NCBI GenBank assembly: GCA_963741615.1 | Contig: CAVUIU010000006.1 | Coordinates: forward strand, 167,960 to 231,959 | DNA from: UBA9676 sp963741615 | GTDB lineage: Bacteria; Actinomycetota; Actinomycetes; Streptosporangiales; Streptosporangiaceae | Direction: 5' to 3' | DNA: 64,000 bases | In this document: piece by piece, positions 35,264 to 44,142 of the stretch | Position numbering within the stretch: position 1 is the first letter of the stretch | Layout: each line of letters starts with the position of its first letter | The notes under the pieces: model-generated | Seen by the model: the letters and a program-made list of their open reading frames with translations, nothing else | What the model was told of the DNA's origin: nothing | Databases searched by the model: none | Translations under genes and position numbers: made by a program

Positions 35264-37008
35264 CACGCCTCCTTCGCCGGGGTGCTCCGGGCCGGGACCC
35301 GGGCCGCGGCGCGGGGCGAGGCCCGCCATGGCGCCCGGGCGCCGAGCCGCTTGGGATCCAGCCCGGACAGCGGGTGCCCCTGCCCGAAGAACCTCGTCCT
35401 GGCCAGCAGCGTCATCGTCGGTTTGGTGAAGGTGAACACCACGATGATGTCGATGATCGTGGTGAGGCCGAGCGTGAAGGCGAAGCCCCTGACGCTGCCG
35501 ATCGCGAAGTAGTACAGCAGCGCGGCCGCCAGGAAGGACACGGTGTCGGAGACCAGGATGGTCCGCCGTGCCCGGCCCCAGCCGCGCTCCACGGCAGCCC
35601 GCAGGGAGCGCCCCTCCCGTACCTCGTCACGGAGCCGTTCGAAGAAGACGACGAACGAGTCCGCGGTGATGCCGATCGCCACGATCAGGCCGGCGATGCC
35701 CGCGAGGGACAGCGCGAAGCCCTGGTACTTGCCGAGCAGGACCACCGAGAGGAAGGCGAGCAGGGCCGCGATCAGCAGGCTGGACACCGCGACCAGGGCC
35801 AGGCCCCGGTAGTAGAGCAGCAGGTACAGCACGACCAGGATCAGGCCGAGGCCGGCCGCGATCAGGCCGGCGTCGAGCTGGTCGCGGCCCAGCTGGGGCG
35901 AGACCGACTCCACCGACTGCTGGCGGAAGCTCAGCGGCAGCTTGCCGTAGGACAGCTGGTTGGCCAGCGTGGTCGCCTGGGCCTGGTTGAAGCCGCCGGT
36001 GATCTGGGCCTGGCCGCCGGTGATCGCGCCCTGGTTGATCGAGGGGAAGGAGACCACGGTGCCATCGAGGACGACCGCCAGGTCATCCAGCGGCGAGCCG
36101 GAGGTCCCGTACTTGCCGTACATCTGGGTGGTGATCTGACCAAACGCCGAGGTGCCTGCGCCGTTGAAATTGAGGTTGACCTGCCACCCGGTGGAGTTCG
36201 GCTGCAGCCCGGCACTGGCCGAGGAGATCATGCTGCCCACCACGTGGGCCTTGTCGAGGACGAACTTGTACAGGACACCGTTCTGCTTGCCACACGACAC
36301 GATCTGGATGTCACGGTTGTTGTACTGGCCGCTGGTGTAGCCGACCGTCTTCTGCCAGTTCTTGTCCGCGCAGTTGAGCTTGTTGAACTGTGCCTCGACC
36401 GGGGCGCTGACCAGTGCGGCATTGCCCTGCGCCTGCTGCACGGTGGACGTTCCCGACGTCGGCGTGGCCGAGGGGGCGGCACTGGCCGTGGGGGCCGCGG
36501 ACGCCGAAGCGCTCGGGCTGGCCGACGCGGCGGGTGAGGTGCTCGGCGAGCCGCTGGGTGTCGGGGTCGGGGTGGCGGCCGGGGCGGCCGCGGACGAGTT
36601 CACGGCCATCAGCAGCACCTGGCGGAACTGCAGCTCGGCGGTCCGGCTGACCAGGCTGACCACCTTCTGCGCGTTCTGGCCGGGCACGGAGACGTTGATG
36701 ACGTTGTTGCCCTGCTGCACCACCTGTGCCTCGGTGAACCCGGCCCCGTTCACCCGGTTGTTCATGATCTGGATGGCCTGCTGCATCTCGGTCGATGTCG
36801 GGGTGCCACCGCCGGGCTTGACCGCCTGCAAGGCCACGGTGGTGCCGCTGGTGAGGTCCAGCCCCAGGTGCACCTTGAGATTCTGGGACCAGTTCCCCGG
36901 GCTGGCCAGGTCCCCGCCCACGGCGGCCAGGAACATCACCACGATGAGGGCACCCAGCACGGCCAGCATCCGGCCCGGCCGTGAGGCGCTACTACTTGGC
37001 GGAGCCAC
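35263..37008 (-). CDS. secD: Protein translocase subunit SecD
   Basis: Partner of SecF, 581 aa with six membrane segments. The first segment (about residues 12-33) is followed by the GLDLTSGTTVALQA signature, a large extracytoplasmic domain, and the C-terminal membrane region with GIAGLIVAIGITADSFVVFFER. The extracytoplasmic domain carries a low-complexity insertion of about 45 residues rich in Ser, Pro, Ala and Thr (after AAPAATPTPTPSG), common in high-G+C actinobacteria. It follows yajC by about 75 bp. Confidence 0.96.
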   Translation of the reverse strand: MAPPSSSASRPGRMLAVLGALIVVMFLAAVGGDLASPGNWSQNLKVHLGLDLTSGTTVALQAVKPGGGTPTSTEMQQAIQIMNNRVNGAGFTEAQVVQQGNNVINVSVPGQNAQKVVSLVSRTAELQFRQVLLMAVNSSAAAPAATPTPTPSGSPSTSPAASASPSASASAAPTASAAPSATPTSGTSTVQQAQGNAALVSAPVEAQFNKLNCADKNWQKTVGYTSGQYNNRDIQIVSCGKQNGVLYKFVLDKAHVVGSMISSASAGLQPNSTGWQVNLNFNGAGTSAFGQITTQMYGKYGTSGSPLDDLAVVLDGTVVSFPSINQGAITGGQAQITGGFNQAQATTLANQLSYGKLPLSFRQQSVESVSPQLGRDQLDAGLIAAGLGLILVVLYLLLYYRGLALVAVSSLLIAALLAFLSVVLLGKYQGFALSLAGIAGLIVAIGITADSFVVFFERLRDEVREGRSLRAAVERGWGRARRTILVSDTVSFLAAALLYYFAIGSVRGFAFTLGLTTIIDIIVVFTFTKPTMTLLARTRFFGQGHPLSGLDPKRLGARAPWRASPRAAARVPARSTPAKEA

Positions 37009-37082
37009 TTCTCGCCCGTCCTTCGATTCTCATGTCGGTGGGGCCCACCCGGCAGCGGCGCCCCGGCGGCTAGTCGTGGTGG

Positions 37083-37490
37083 CTAGGTCGTGGTGGCGGA
37101 GCCGTCCTCGGTGGCGCCGTGGGCCGTGCCGTCACCGTCGCTGTGCACCGTGCCGTCACCGTCGCTGTGGATCACGTCCTCGGTGTCTTCGGGGATCACG
37201 TCCATGATCGCCCGCCGCAGGTACCGGACCCTGACACCCGGAGCGACCTCGAGCACCACGTCGGCATCCTCGAGTGAGACAACGGTCGCGTACATGCCGG
37301 CCGTCGTGCGGACCCGCTGGCCGGGCACGATCTGGTTCTGGGTCTGACTTGCCTGGCGCTGCCGGTTCCGCTGCGGCCGGATCATCACGAAGTAGAGCAG
37401 GCCGAAGAGCGCCACGATGATGATGGGGAACAGGTAGGGGTTCCCCTTCGATGCCGTGCTTGTGGCCGCCAGAATTTCCACGTTCCCCAT
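37083..37490 (-). CDS. yajC: Preprotein translocase accessory subunit YajC
   Basis: 135-aa single-span membrane protein associated with SecDF. The helix (about residues 20-40, LFPIIIVALFGLLYFVMIRP) is followed by QRNRQRQASQTQNQI and the conserved GQRVRTTAGMYATV. The acidic C-terminal tail contains a short duplicated segment, HSDGDGTVHSDGDGTAHG. First gene of the yajC-secD-secF group; about 220 bp separate it from ruvB. Confidence 0.95.
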   Translation of the reverse strand: MGNVEILAATSTASKGNPYLFPIIIVALFGLLYFVMIRPQRNRQRQASQTQNQIVPGQRVRTTAGMYATVVSLEDADVVLEVAPGVRVRYLRRAIMDVIPEDTEDVIHSDGDGTVHSDGDGTAHGATEDGSATTT

Positions 37491-37712
37491 GCCAGGGGTT
37501 CCTTCCAGTTGATGTACCGCGCCGGCTCGCGCGACGCGAGCCGCGGGCGCGCAGGCCCACAGTCAGATGGCACGCATGGGCCAACTGCCGAAGTGTAGCG
37601 GCGCACGGACGGCGCACCAACAGGCTATGGCCTCCCGGGACTGATCGTGACATCCTCGCGATCAAAGCCGGGGGGTCGCCGCCCGGTTCCAGGCCTGTCC
37701 ATCCGGCCCGCG

Positions 37713-38867
37713 CTAGGACATGTCCGCGTCGAACAGGCTGCCCGGCGCGGCCAGCCCACCCGGCCCACCTGGCCCACCTGGCCCCCGGGGCAGCGGCAGG
37801 CCCAGGTGCTCCCACGCGGCCGGGGTGGCCACGCGTCCCCGCGGCGTCCGCGCCATCAGGCCCGCCCGGACCAGGAACGGCTCGGCCACCACCTCGACCG
37901 TCTCGGCCTCCTCCCCCACCGCCACCGCCAGGGTGGACAGACCGACCGGGCCGCCGCCGAACCTGCTGACCAGCGCACCGAGCACCGCCCGGTCGAGCCG
38001 GTCGAGGCCCTGCTCGTCCACCTCGTACAGCTCGAGGGCGGACCTGGCGACGTCACGGCTCACCACCCCGTCGCAGCGGACCTCGGCGAAGTCGCGGACC
38101 CGGCGCAGCAGCCGGTTGGCGATCCTCGGCGTGCCGCGCGAGCGCCCGGCGATCTCTTCCGCGCCGTCATCGCACAGCGCCACCCCGAGCAGCGCCGCCG
38201 ACCGGCGGATGATGATCTCCAGCTCCCCGGCCTCGTAGAAGTCCAGGTGGGCGGTGAAGCCGAACCTGTCACGCAGCGGGGCCGGCAGCAGGCCCGCCCG
38301 GGTCGTCGCGCCCACCAGCGTGAACGCCGCGATGTCCAGCGGGATCGCGGTGGCCCCCGGTCCCTTGCCGACCACCACGTCGACCCGGAAATCCTCCATC
38401 GCGAGGTAGAGCATCTCCTCGGCGGGCCGGGCCAGGCGGTGGATCTCGTCGATGAACAAGACCTCGCCCTCGCCCAGCGTGGACAGCACCGCGGCCAGGT
38501 CCCCGGACCGCTCGATGGCGGGCCCACTGGTGATCCGCAGCGGTGCCCCCAGCTCGGCCGCGATGATCATGGCGATGGTGGTCTTCCCGAGTCCGGGCGG
38601 GCCGGACAGCAGCACGTGGTCGGGAGGCTTGCCCCGCCGCAGGGCACCGGTCAGCACCAGCGACAGTTGCTCGCGGACCCGCGTCTGCCCGATGAAATCG
38701 TTAAGCCGCTTGGGCCGTAGCGCGCCCTCGATCATCCGCTCATCGGCGTCGGCGAGCGGTGAGACGAGCCGCTCGGCCTCGGCGGCGGACAGATCCGGGG
38801 CCGCCTGGGCAGCCGCTTCCGCCGCCGCGTGCGGCTGGCCTGCGCTGCCGGGACCGGGTTCGCTCAC
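37713..38867 (-). CDS. ruvB: Holliday junction branch-migration ATPase RuvB
   Basis: Hexameric AAA motor that drives branch migration with RuvA. 384 aa, with Walker A in LLSGPPGLGKTTIAM (about residues 86-100), Walker B in LFIDEIHRLARPAEE, sensor 1 in LVGATTRAGLL and the arginine finger in GRSRGTPRIANRLLRR. The C-terminal winged helix is intact. The first 40 residues and the Gly/Pro-rich tail are extra to the family core. It overlaps ruvA by 4 bases. Confidence 0.96.
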   Translation of the reverse strand: MSEPGPGSAGQPHAAAEAAAQAAPDLSAAEAERLVSPLADADERMIEGALRPKRLNDFIGQTRVREQLSLVLTGALRRGKPPDHVLLSGPPGLGKTTIAMIIAAELGAPLRITSGPAIERSGDLAAVLSTLGEGEVLFIDEIHRLARPAEEMLYLAMEDFRVDVVVGKGPGATAIPLDIAAFTLVGATTRAGLLPAPLRDRFGFTAHLDFYEAGELEIIIRRSAALLGVALCDDGAEEIAGRSRGTPRIANRLLRRVRDFAEVRCDGVVSRDVARSALELYEVDEQGLDRLDRAVLGALVSRFGGGPVGLSTLAVAVGEEAETVEVVAEPFLVRAGLMARTPRGRVATPAAWEHLGLPLPRGPGGPGGPGGLAAPGSLFDADMS

Positions 38868-39505
38868 ACCTTGCTCAGCTTCCGCAGTGCAGAGCGCAGC
38901 ATGACAGCCACGTCCACCCGGCCGTCCCCGGCGCCGGGGTTGGCCTGCGCCAGGTCCGCCTCCACCGCGGCGATCGCCTGGTCGGCGTCGCGCGCCTGCC
39001 AGCCCAGGTTCACCAGCCCGGCCCGCACCTGGTCCCGCCAGGGCGAGGCGCCGGGCAGCCCGGCCGCGGCCGCGGCCGGCCGGCCCTGCCCGTTTGTCAT
39101 CCCTGGGGAGCCCAGCCGGCCCGCCAGTTCCAGGACGATGCGCTGGGCGCCCTTGCGGCCGATGCCGGGCACCCGGATCAGCGCGGTGATGTCCTCGGCG
39201 GCGACCGCGTGGCGCAGCGCGTCCGGGGTGAACACGGCCAGCATGGCGAGCGCGAGCCGGGGCCCTACCCCGCTGGCGGTCTGCAGGAGCTCGAACACGT
39301 CGCGCTCGTCATCGGCGGCGAAGCCGTACAGGGTGAGGGCGTCCTCCCTGACCACGAGCGAGGTCGCCACCCGTGCCCGCTCCCCGGTGCGCAGCGTCGC
39401 CAGCGTGCCCGGTGTGCACTGGACCAGCAGGCCGACCCCGCCGACCTCGATCACGGCGCCTTCCGGGGCCACCGCGGACACCGTGCCGTCCAGATGGGAG
39501 ATCAT
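38864..39505 (-). CDS. ruvA: Holliday junction DNA-binding protein RuvA
   Basis: 213-aa junction-binding tetramer subunit. The ATG gives MISHLDGTVSAVAPEGAVIE, the OB-fold domain, followed by helix-hairpin-helix motifs (VGPRLALAMLAV and VPGIGRKGAQRIVLEL) and a short domain III. An upstream in-frame start would lengthen it by 22 residues without family support. It overlaps ruvC and ruvB by 4 bases each, one translational unit. Confidence 0.96.
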   Translation of the reverse strand: MISHLDGTVSAVAPEGAVIEVGGVGLLVQCTPGTLATLRTGERARVATSLVVREDALTLYGFAADDERDVFELLQTASGVGPRLALAMLAVFTPDALRHAVAAEDITALIRVPGIGRKGAQRIVLELAGRLGSPGMTNGQGRPAAAAAGLPGASPWRDQVRAGLVNLGWQARDADQAIAAVEADLAQANPGAGDGRVDVAVMLRSALRKLSKV

Positions 39506-40029
39506 GCCCGGCCTCCTGCTGTGAACGGGGCGGCAGCCGCCGCCAGGCGGCGCTGCATCCCGCCGCGCCACAGGTGGCAGATGGCCAGCGCCAGCGCGTC
39601 CGCGGTGTCGGCGGGCCGGGGTGGGTCGCCCAGCCGCAGCAGCCGCATCACCATCGCGGTGACCTGGTCCTTGTCCGCCCGGCCGCTGCCCGTCACCGCC
39701 GCCTTCACCTCACTGGGGGTGTGCAGCCCGACCGGCAGCCCGTGCCGCGCCGCGCAGACGATGGCCACCGCGCCCGCCTGCGCCGTGCCCATCACAGTCC
39801 GGACGTTGTGCTGGCTGAACACACGTTCCACCGCCACCACGTCCGGCTCGTGCGCGGCCAGCCACTCCTCGATCCCGGCCTCCAGGGCGAGCAGTCTCGC
39901 CGCGATGTCATCGCCGGCCGGTGTGCGCAGGACATCGACGGCGACCAGCGCCGGTGGCCGGCCTGGCGCCCCGTCGATCACCCCGAGACCGCAGCGGGTC
40001 AGGCCAGGATCGACGCCGAGCACCCGCAT
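39502..40029 (-). CDS. ruvC: Holliday junction endonuclease RuvC
   Basis: Resolves four-way junctions by paired nicks. 175 aa, starting MRVLGVDPGLTRCGLGVIDG with the first catalytic aspartate at residue 7. The second acidic residue lies in VVAVERVFSQHN, and the last pair in DTADALALAICHLW. The C-terminal tail is Ala-rich. It follows yebC after about 180 bp that includes a terminator-like hairpin. Confidence 0.96.
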   Translation of the reverse strand: MRVLGVDPGLTRCGLGVIDGAPGRPPALVAVDVLRTPAGDDIAARLLALEAGIEEWLAAHEPDVVAVERVFSQHNVRTVMGTAQAGAVAIVCAARHGLPVGLHTPSEVKAAVTGSGRADKDQVTAMVMRLLRLGDPPRPADTADALALAICHLWRGGMQRRLAAAAAPFTAGGRA

Positions 40030-40151
40030 GCCTCACCGCCCCGGCCGGTCTCTGTGACGAACATGTGTTCGGTCCGACCCTACCGGCCCCCGCGGCGCAG
40101 CGCTGGCAGGCTGCCCGGCGAGTCGCCCCGTCCCCGCCACGCCCGCCACCT

Positions 40152-40200
40152 TGATCACGGACGATCGCCCGCAGATGCGGCAGGTAATCGTCCGCGATCA
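40152..40200. terminator. Hairpin between yebC and ruvC
   Basis: TGATCACGGACGAT (40152-40165) and ATCGTCCGCGATCA (40187-40200) form a 14-position stem with one mismatch around a 21-base loop, eight bases after the yebC stop in its direction. It probably ends part of the pdxS-pdxT-yebC transcripts before ruvCAB. Confidence 0.6.
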
Positions 40201-40207
40201 TGGAGGT

Positions 40208-40960
40208 TCAGCCGAGCTTTTCCATGATGTCGTCGGCGACGGAGTAGTTGGCGTAGACGTCCTGGACGTCGTCGGAGTCCTCCAGGGCCTCGATCAGGCG
40301 GAACACGCGTTTGGCCTGGTCCTCGTCCAGGTCTATCTCCACCGTGGGCAGGAAGGCGGCCTCGGCTGACTCGTACTCCAGGCCCGCGTCGGTCACCGCG
40401 GTCCGGACCGCCACCAGGTCGTGGGGCTCGCTGATCACCTCGAACGACTGACCCAGGTCACTCACGTCCTCCGCGCCCGCGTCGAGCACGGCGGTGAGCA
40501 CATCGTCTTCGCTCACCCCGTCGGTCTTGCTGACCAGGACCACACCCTTGCGGTGGAACAGGTAGGACACCGAGCCGGGGTCGGCCATGGATCCGCCGTT
40601 GCGGGTGAGCGCGGTCCGCACATCGGCCGCGGCCCGGTTCCGGTTGTCGGTGAGGCATTCGACCAGCACCGCGACCCCGCCGGGAGCGTAGCCCTCATAG
40701 GTGACGTTCTCGTAGGCGGCGCCGCCCGCCTCCAGCCCGGCGCCACGGCGGATCGCCCGGTCGATGTTCTCGTTCGGGACCGAGCTCTTCTTCGCCTTCT
40801 GGACCGCGTCGTACAGGGTGGGGTTGCCTGCCGGGTCGGCGCCGCCGGTGCGCGCCGCCACCTCGACGTTCTTGATCAGCTTGGCGAAAAGCTTGCCGCG
40901 CCGGGCGTCTACGACCGCCTTCTTGTGCTTGGTCGTCGCCCACTTCGAATGGCCACTCAT
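40208..40960 (-). CDS. yebC: YebC/PmpR-family protein
   Basis: 250 aa, beginning MSGHSKWATTKHKKAVVDARRGKLF, the family signature, followed by the three-domain YebC fold with NIDRAIRRGAG and YEGYAPGGVAVLVE. Members have been described as transcription regulators and, more recently, as ribosome-associated factors that relieve stalling at proline runs. The latter may suit this proline-rich proteome, but this is inference. Start overlaps the pdxT stop by 4 bases. Confidence 0.94.
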   Translation of the reverse strand: MSGHSKWATTKHKKAVVDARRGKLFAKLIKNVEVAARTGGADPAGNPTLYDAVQKAKKSSVPNENIDRAIRRGAGLEAGGAAYENVTYEGYAPGGVAVLVECLTDNRNRAAADVRTALTRNGGSMADPGSVSYLFHRKGVVLVSKTDGVSEDDVLTAVLDAGAEDVSDLGQSFEVISEPHDLVAVRTAVTDAGLEYESAEAAFLPTVEIDLDEDQAKRVFRLIEALEDSDDVQDVYANYSVADDIMEKLG

Positions 40961-41580
40961 GTCCGTTCCCTCACCATGTCAACGAAGAGCCGGTGGACAC
41001 GCACGTCACCCGTCAGCTCAGGGTGGAAGGAGGTGGCGAGCAGCGGCCCCTGCCGGACCGCGACGATCCTACCGGTGGCCGGCTCGGTCCCCAGGATCTC
41101 CACCTGGGCGCCGGTCTCCTCCACCCAGGGGGCGCGGATGAACACCGCCCTGAACAGGGCGCCCTGTTCGCGGCTGCCGGACGGCCCGGCGATCCCGGCG
41201 AGCGGGATGTCGCTTTCGAACGAGTCCACCTGGCGGCCGAACGCGTTCCGCCGCACGGTCATATCGATCCCGCCGATGGTCTCCTGTCCGTCCATGCCGT
41301 CGAGGAGGCGGTCCGCCAGCATGATCATCCCGGCGCAGGACCCGAACACCGGCATCCCGGAGCCCGCCCGTTTGCGCAGCGGGTCCATCAGGTCGAAGAT
41401 CACCGCCAGCTTCCACATCGTCGTGGATTCGCCACCGGGGATGACCAGCGCGTCGACGCCGTCAAGCTCCTCGGCCCGGCGAACGGTGACCGGCCTGGCA
41501 CCCGCGGCCGCCAGTGCCCGCCCGTGCTCAGCCACATCCCCCTGCAGGCCGAGCACCCCGACAACCGGACCGGATCCCAC
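40957..41580 (-). CDS. pdxT: Pyridoxal 5'-phosphate synthase glutaminase subunit
   Basis: Releases ammonia from glutamine for PdxS. About 207 aa, with GVLGLQGDVAEH at the start, the oxyanion motif IPGGESTTM, the nucleophile cysteine in FGSCAGMIML (about residue 80) and the His-Glu pair in TSFHPELTGD. I chose the GTG at 41580 because GGAGG lies five bases before it; ATG codons 12 and 24 bases further upstream are possible. In this genome pdxT is separated from pdxS by a ClpC-N-domain gene. Confidence 0.94.
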   Translation of the reverse strand: MGSGPVVGVLGLQGDVAEHGRALAAAGARPVTVRRAEELDGVDALVIPGGESTTMWKLAVIFDLMDPLRKRAGSGMPVFGSCAGMIMLADRLLDGMDGQETIGGIDMTVRRNAFGRQVDSFESDIPLAGIAGPSGSREQGALFRAVFIRAPWVEETGAQVEILGTEPATGRIVAVRQGPLLATSFHPELTGDVRVHRLFVDMVRERT

Positions 41581-41686
41581 TCCCACCTCCATGATCGCCT
41601 GCACTTGTCACGCATCCGGTTGCCGCCCAAGGGCCCCAACCAGGCGTGATCATGGTCCAAACACGGGAAAAGCGCTGCCCCATTCC

Positions 41687-42331
41687 CTACTCGCCGGCGG
41701 CCGGCTCCTCCCCGCCTTCTGCGGGGCCGTCACCGCGCCCGATGCCGAGATGGCGCTCGATGGCGTCCAGCCGCCCCGCGATCGTGTCCAGCCGGCGCAT
41801 GATGATCTCCAGCGGCCCGCCCGGCCTGCCGCCGCGCAGCTGCGCGGACAGCTCAGGGTTCTCGGCTGCCCCGGCTGGCCCGGCTGCCCCGGACGGGACG
41901 AGCTCGATCACCTTGTCGCGCACCCGGCTCATGTTCCCACCCAGCTTGGTCAGCACCTGGGCGGCCACCCCTTCGCCCTCCCTGATCAGGCCCAGCAGGA
42001 TGTGCTCGGTCCCGATGTAGTTGTGGCTGAGCTGCAACGCCTCCCGCAGCGAGAGCTCCAGCACCTTCTTGGCCCGCGGGGTGAACGGGATGTGGCCGGA
42101 CGGCGCACGCTTGCCCCGGCCGATGATCGAAATGACCTGCTCGCGCACCGCGTCCTGGCTGATCTCCAGCTCCTGCAGCGCCCGCGCCGCGATGCTGTCC
42201 TGTTCCCGCAGCAGACCGAGCAGCAGATGCTCGGTGCCGATGTAGTTGTGGTCGAGTTCCCTCGCTTCTTCCTGCGCGTGGACGACGACTCGCCGCGCCC
42301 GTTCGGTGAACCGCTCGAACATCTCGCTCAC
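41687..42331 (-). CDS. Stand-alone Clp N-domain (ClpC-type repeat) protein
   Basis: 214-aa protein made of two Clp repeat domains and no ATPase. Repeat 1 (MFERFTERARRVVVHAQEEA, IGTEHLLLGLL) and repeat 2 (FTPRAKKVLELSLREALQL, IGTEHILLGLI) match the N-terminal domain of ClpC. A short acidic, Gly/Ala-rich tail with a helical stretch (IIMRRLDTIAGRLDAIERHL) follows instead of AAA domains. Proteins of this type (ClpC N-domain homologues, like mycobacterial ClpC2) can bind ClpC adaptors or ligands such as cyclomarin. It lies between pdxS and pdxT, which suggests co-transcription but not a known functional link. A start three codons later is also possible. Confidence 0.88.
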   Translation of the reverse strand: MSEMFERFTERARRVVVHAQEEARELDHNYIGTEHLLLGLLREQDSIAARALQELEISQDAVREQVISIIGRGKRAPSGHIPFTPRAKKVLELSLREALQLSHNYIGTEHILLGLIREGEGVAAQVLTKLGGNMSRVRDKVIELVPSGAAGPAGAAENPELSAQLRGGRPGGPLEIIMRRLDTIAGRLDAIERHLGIGRGDGPAEGGEEPAAGE

Positions 42332-42394
42332 TCCCTCGGGGTGGGGCGGTGACGGTCCACGCGGGCTCCGGGCGGGCGGGGGCCGCCGTGGTTG

Positions 42395-43345
42395 TTACCA
42401 GCCGCGGCCGGCGTAGTGCTGCTCGGGTGGCAGCGTGTCCAGGTTGATGCCGACCATGGCCTCGCCCAGGCCGCGCGAGACCTTGGCGACCACGTCCGGG
42501 TCGTCGTGGAAGGTGGTGGCCTTCACGATCGCCGCCGCCCGGTGCGCCGGGTCACCGGACTTGAAGATCCCCGACCCGACGAACAGCCCTTCCGCGCCGA
42601 GCTGCATCATCATCGCGGCGTCGGCCGGGGTGGCGATGCCGCCGGCCGTGAACAGCACCACCGGCAGCCTGCCCGCCTGGGCGATCTCGGCGACCAGGTC
42701 GTAAGGCGCCTGCAGGTCCTTGGCGGCGGAGTAGAGCTCATCCCCCCGCAGCGCGGCCAGGCGCCGGATATCGGCGGAGATCTGCCGCATGTGCCGGGTG
42801 GCCTCCACCACGTTGCCGGTGCCGGCCTCGCCCTTCGACCTGATCATGGCCGCGCCTTCGGCGATCCGGCGCAGCGCCTCCCCCAGGTTGGTCGCACCGC
42901 ACACGAACGGGACGGTGAAGCCCCACTTGTCCACGTGATGCGCCTCGTCGGCGGGGGTGAGGACCTCCGACTCGTCGATGTAGTCGACCCCGATCGCCTG
43001 CAGCACCTGGGCCTCGGCGAAGTGCCCGATCCGGCACTTGGCCATCACCGGGATGGAGACCGCGGCGATGATCTCCTCGATCATGTCGGGGTCGCTCATC
43101 CTGGCGACCCCGCCCTGGGCGCGGATGTCGGCGGGAACGCGCTCCAGCGCCATGACCGCGACCGCGCCGGCATCCTCGGCGATCTTCGCCTGGTCGGGGG
43201 TGACCACATCCATGATCACCCCGCCCTTGAGCATGTCGGCCATGCCCCGCTTGACCCGCGCTGTCCCGGTCGCGGCGGCAGGACTGCCTTCGTGGGCACC
43301 GGGGGCGCTGGCGGCACTGGTGCTGGCGGCACTGCTGACTGACAC
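42395..43345 (-). CDS. pdxS: Pyridoxal 5'-phosphate synthase lyase subunit
   Basis: Builds PLP from ribose 5-phosphate, glyceraldehyde 3-phosphate and ammonia. About 316 aa, with GGVIMDVVTPDQAKIAEDAGA near the start (the lysine is in the VKRGMADMLKGGV segment), CRIGHFAEAQVLQA, and DYIDESEVLTPADE with the second catalytic lysine region in HVDKWGFTVPFVCGA. The start is GTG at 43345, with GAGG six bases upstream. The Ser/Ala-rich first 30 residues are not family core. Upstream about 200 bp hold a short repeat and no gene. Confidence 0.95.
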   Translation of the reverse strand: MSVSSAASTSAASAPGAHEGSPAAATGTARVKRGMADMLKGGVIMDVVTPDQAKIAEDAGAVAVMALERVPADIRAQGGVARMSDPDMIEEIIAAVSIPVMAKCRIGHFAEAQVLQAIGVDYIDESEVLTPADEAHHVDKWGFTVPFVCGATNLGEALRRIAEGAAMIRSKGEAGTGNVVEATRHMRQISADIRRLAALRGDELYSAAKDLQAPYDLVAEIAQAGRLPVVLFTAGGIATPADAAMMMQLGAEGLFVGSGIFKSGDPAHRAAAIVKATTFHDDPDVVAKVSRGLGEAMVGINLDTLPPEQHYAGRGW

Positions 43346-43545
43346 GATCAACCTCACAAATTCGCTAGGACTGCCTCAGCTCCACGGAGAAGTCCCCTGG
43401 GCGGGCTCATCTTCCATGTTAGGCGCTTCCCGCCCCGCTCATCCGGTCCCGAGCCGGCTGGCACCAGCGCCGCACAGGGACGGGGCGCGCAGGGACGGGG
43501 CGCGCAGCGCTCAGGCGGGCCGGGCCACGGCGGGACAGGCAGCGC

Positions 43546-44142
43546 TCAGGCGGCCCGCCCGGGTGGGCCCTCGCCGCTGGTGAAATGGGGCATATCGGCC
43601 CCGCTGCCTTCCGTCCCCCCGGCCACGAGCGAATCGTCGATCTCGAAGAACTCCGGCAGCGGCGCACCGCCCGCCAGCCGGAGCAGGCGAGCCAGCCAGC
43701 GGCGGCGCGCGGCGCGGGTGGACGCCACCGCGTCGTTGTAGAACTTGCGTGCCAGGAACACCTGATGGGCGGCGGCTTCCAGCTCGGCCAGCAGCTCATC
43801 GCCCCGGCCCTTCTCGGCCAGGGCGGCGCGGAACCCCGGCTGGCCCAGCGCCGCCCGCAGCGCCCGGGTCAGGTCGCTCTCGGCCAGCTCGTTCGGCTCG
43901 CCGGCGGCCCGGGCGTCGTGCGCCGCCCCGGCGATCAGCATGCTGGTCGCCGGATCGAGCAGCCCGCAGGCGGCGAGCTCCAGGGCGACCGAACTGCGGC
44001 GCACCAGTGCAGCGTCGAGGGCCGCGCGCGCCGTCTCGACCCGCGCGTGCAACCGGTCGAGACGGCCGGCCCGCCAGGACACATAGACCCCGACCAGGAT
44101 CGCGACGCCGACGGCGATGATGCCAGCGGTCAGCGGGCTCAT
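43546..44142 (-). CDS. Membrane-anchored hypothetical protein, LemA-like pattern
   Basis: 198 aa: one N-terminal helix (about residues 4-22, LTAGIIAVGVAILVGVYVSW) and a long helical cytoplasmic part with VETARAALDAALVRRSSVALEL and FLARKFYNDAVAS. The helix-plus-coiled-coil layout and the FYND sequence recall LemA proteins, but similarity is weak, and I leave the function open. It overlaps pimA by 4 bases, and a homologue in this place is a usual part of the PIM gene cluster in actinobacteria. The C-terminal tail is acidic. Confidence 0.7.
   Translation of the reverse strand: MSPLTAGIIAVGVAILVGVYVSWRAGRLDRLHARVETARAALDAALVRRSSVALELAACGLLDPATSMLIAGAAHDARAAGEPNELAESDLTRALRAALGQPGFRAALAEKGRGDELLAELEAAAHQVFLARKFYNDAVASTRAARRRWLARLLRLAGGAPLPEFFEIDDSLVAGGTEGSGADMPHFTSGEGPPGRAA

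Noticed and set aside
43358..43545. Gene between pdxS and the LemA-like gene
   Set aside because: The gap holds short G+C-rich direct repeats only; no frame with a ribosome binding site.
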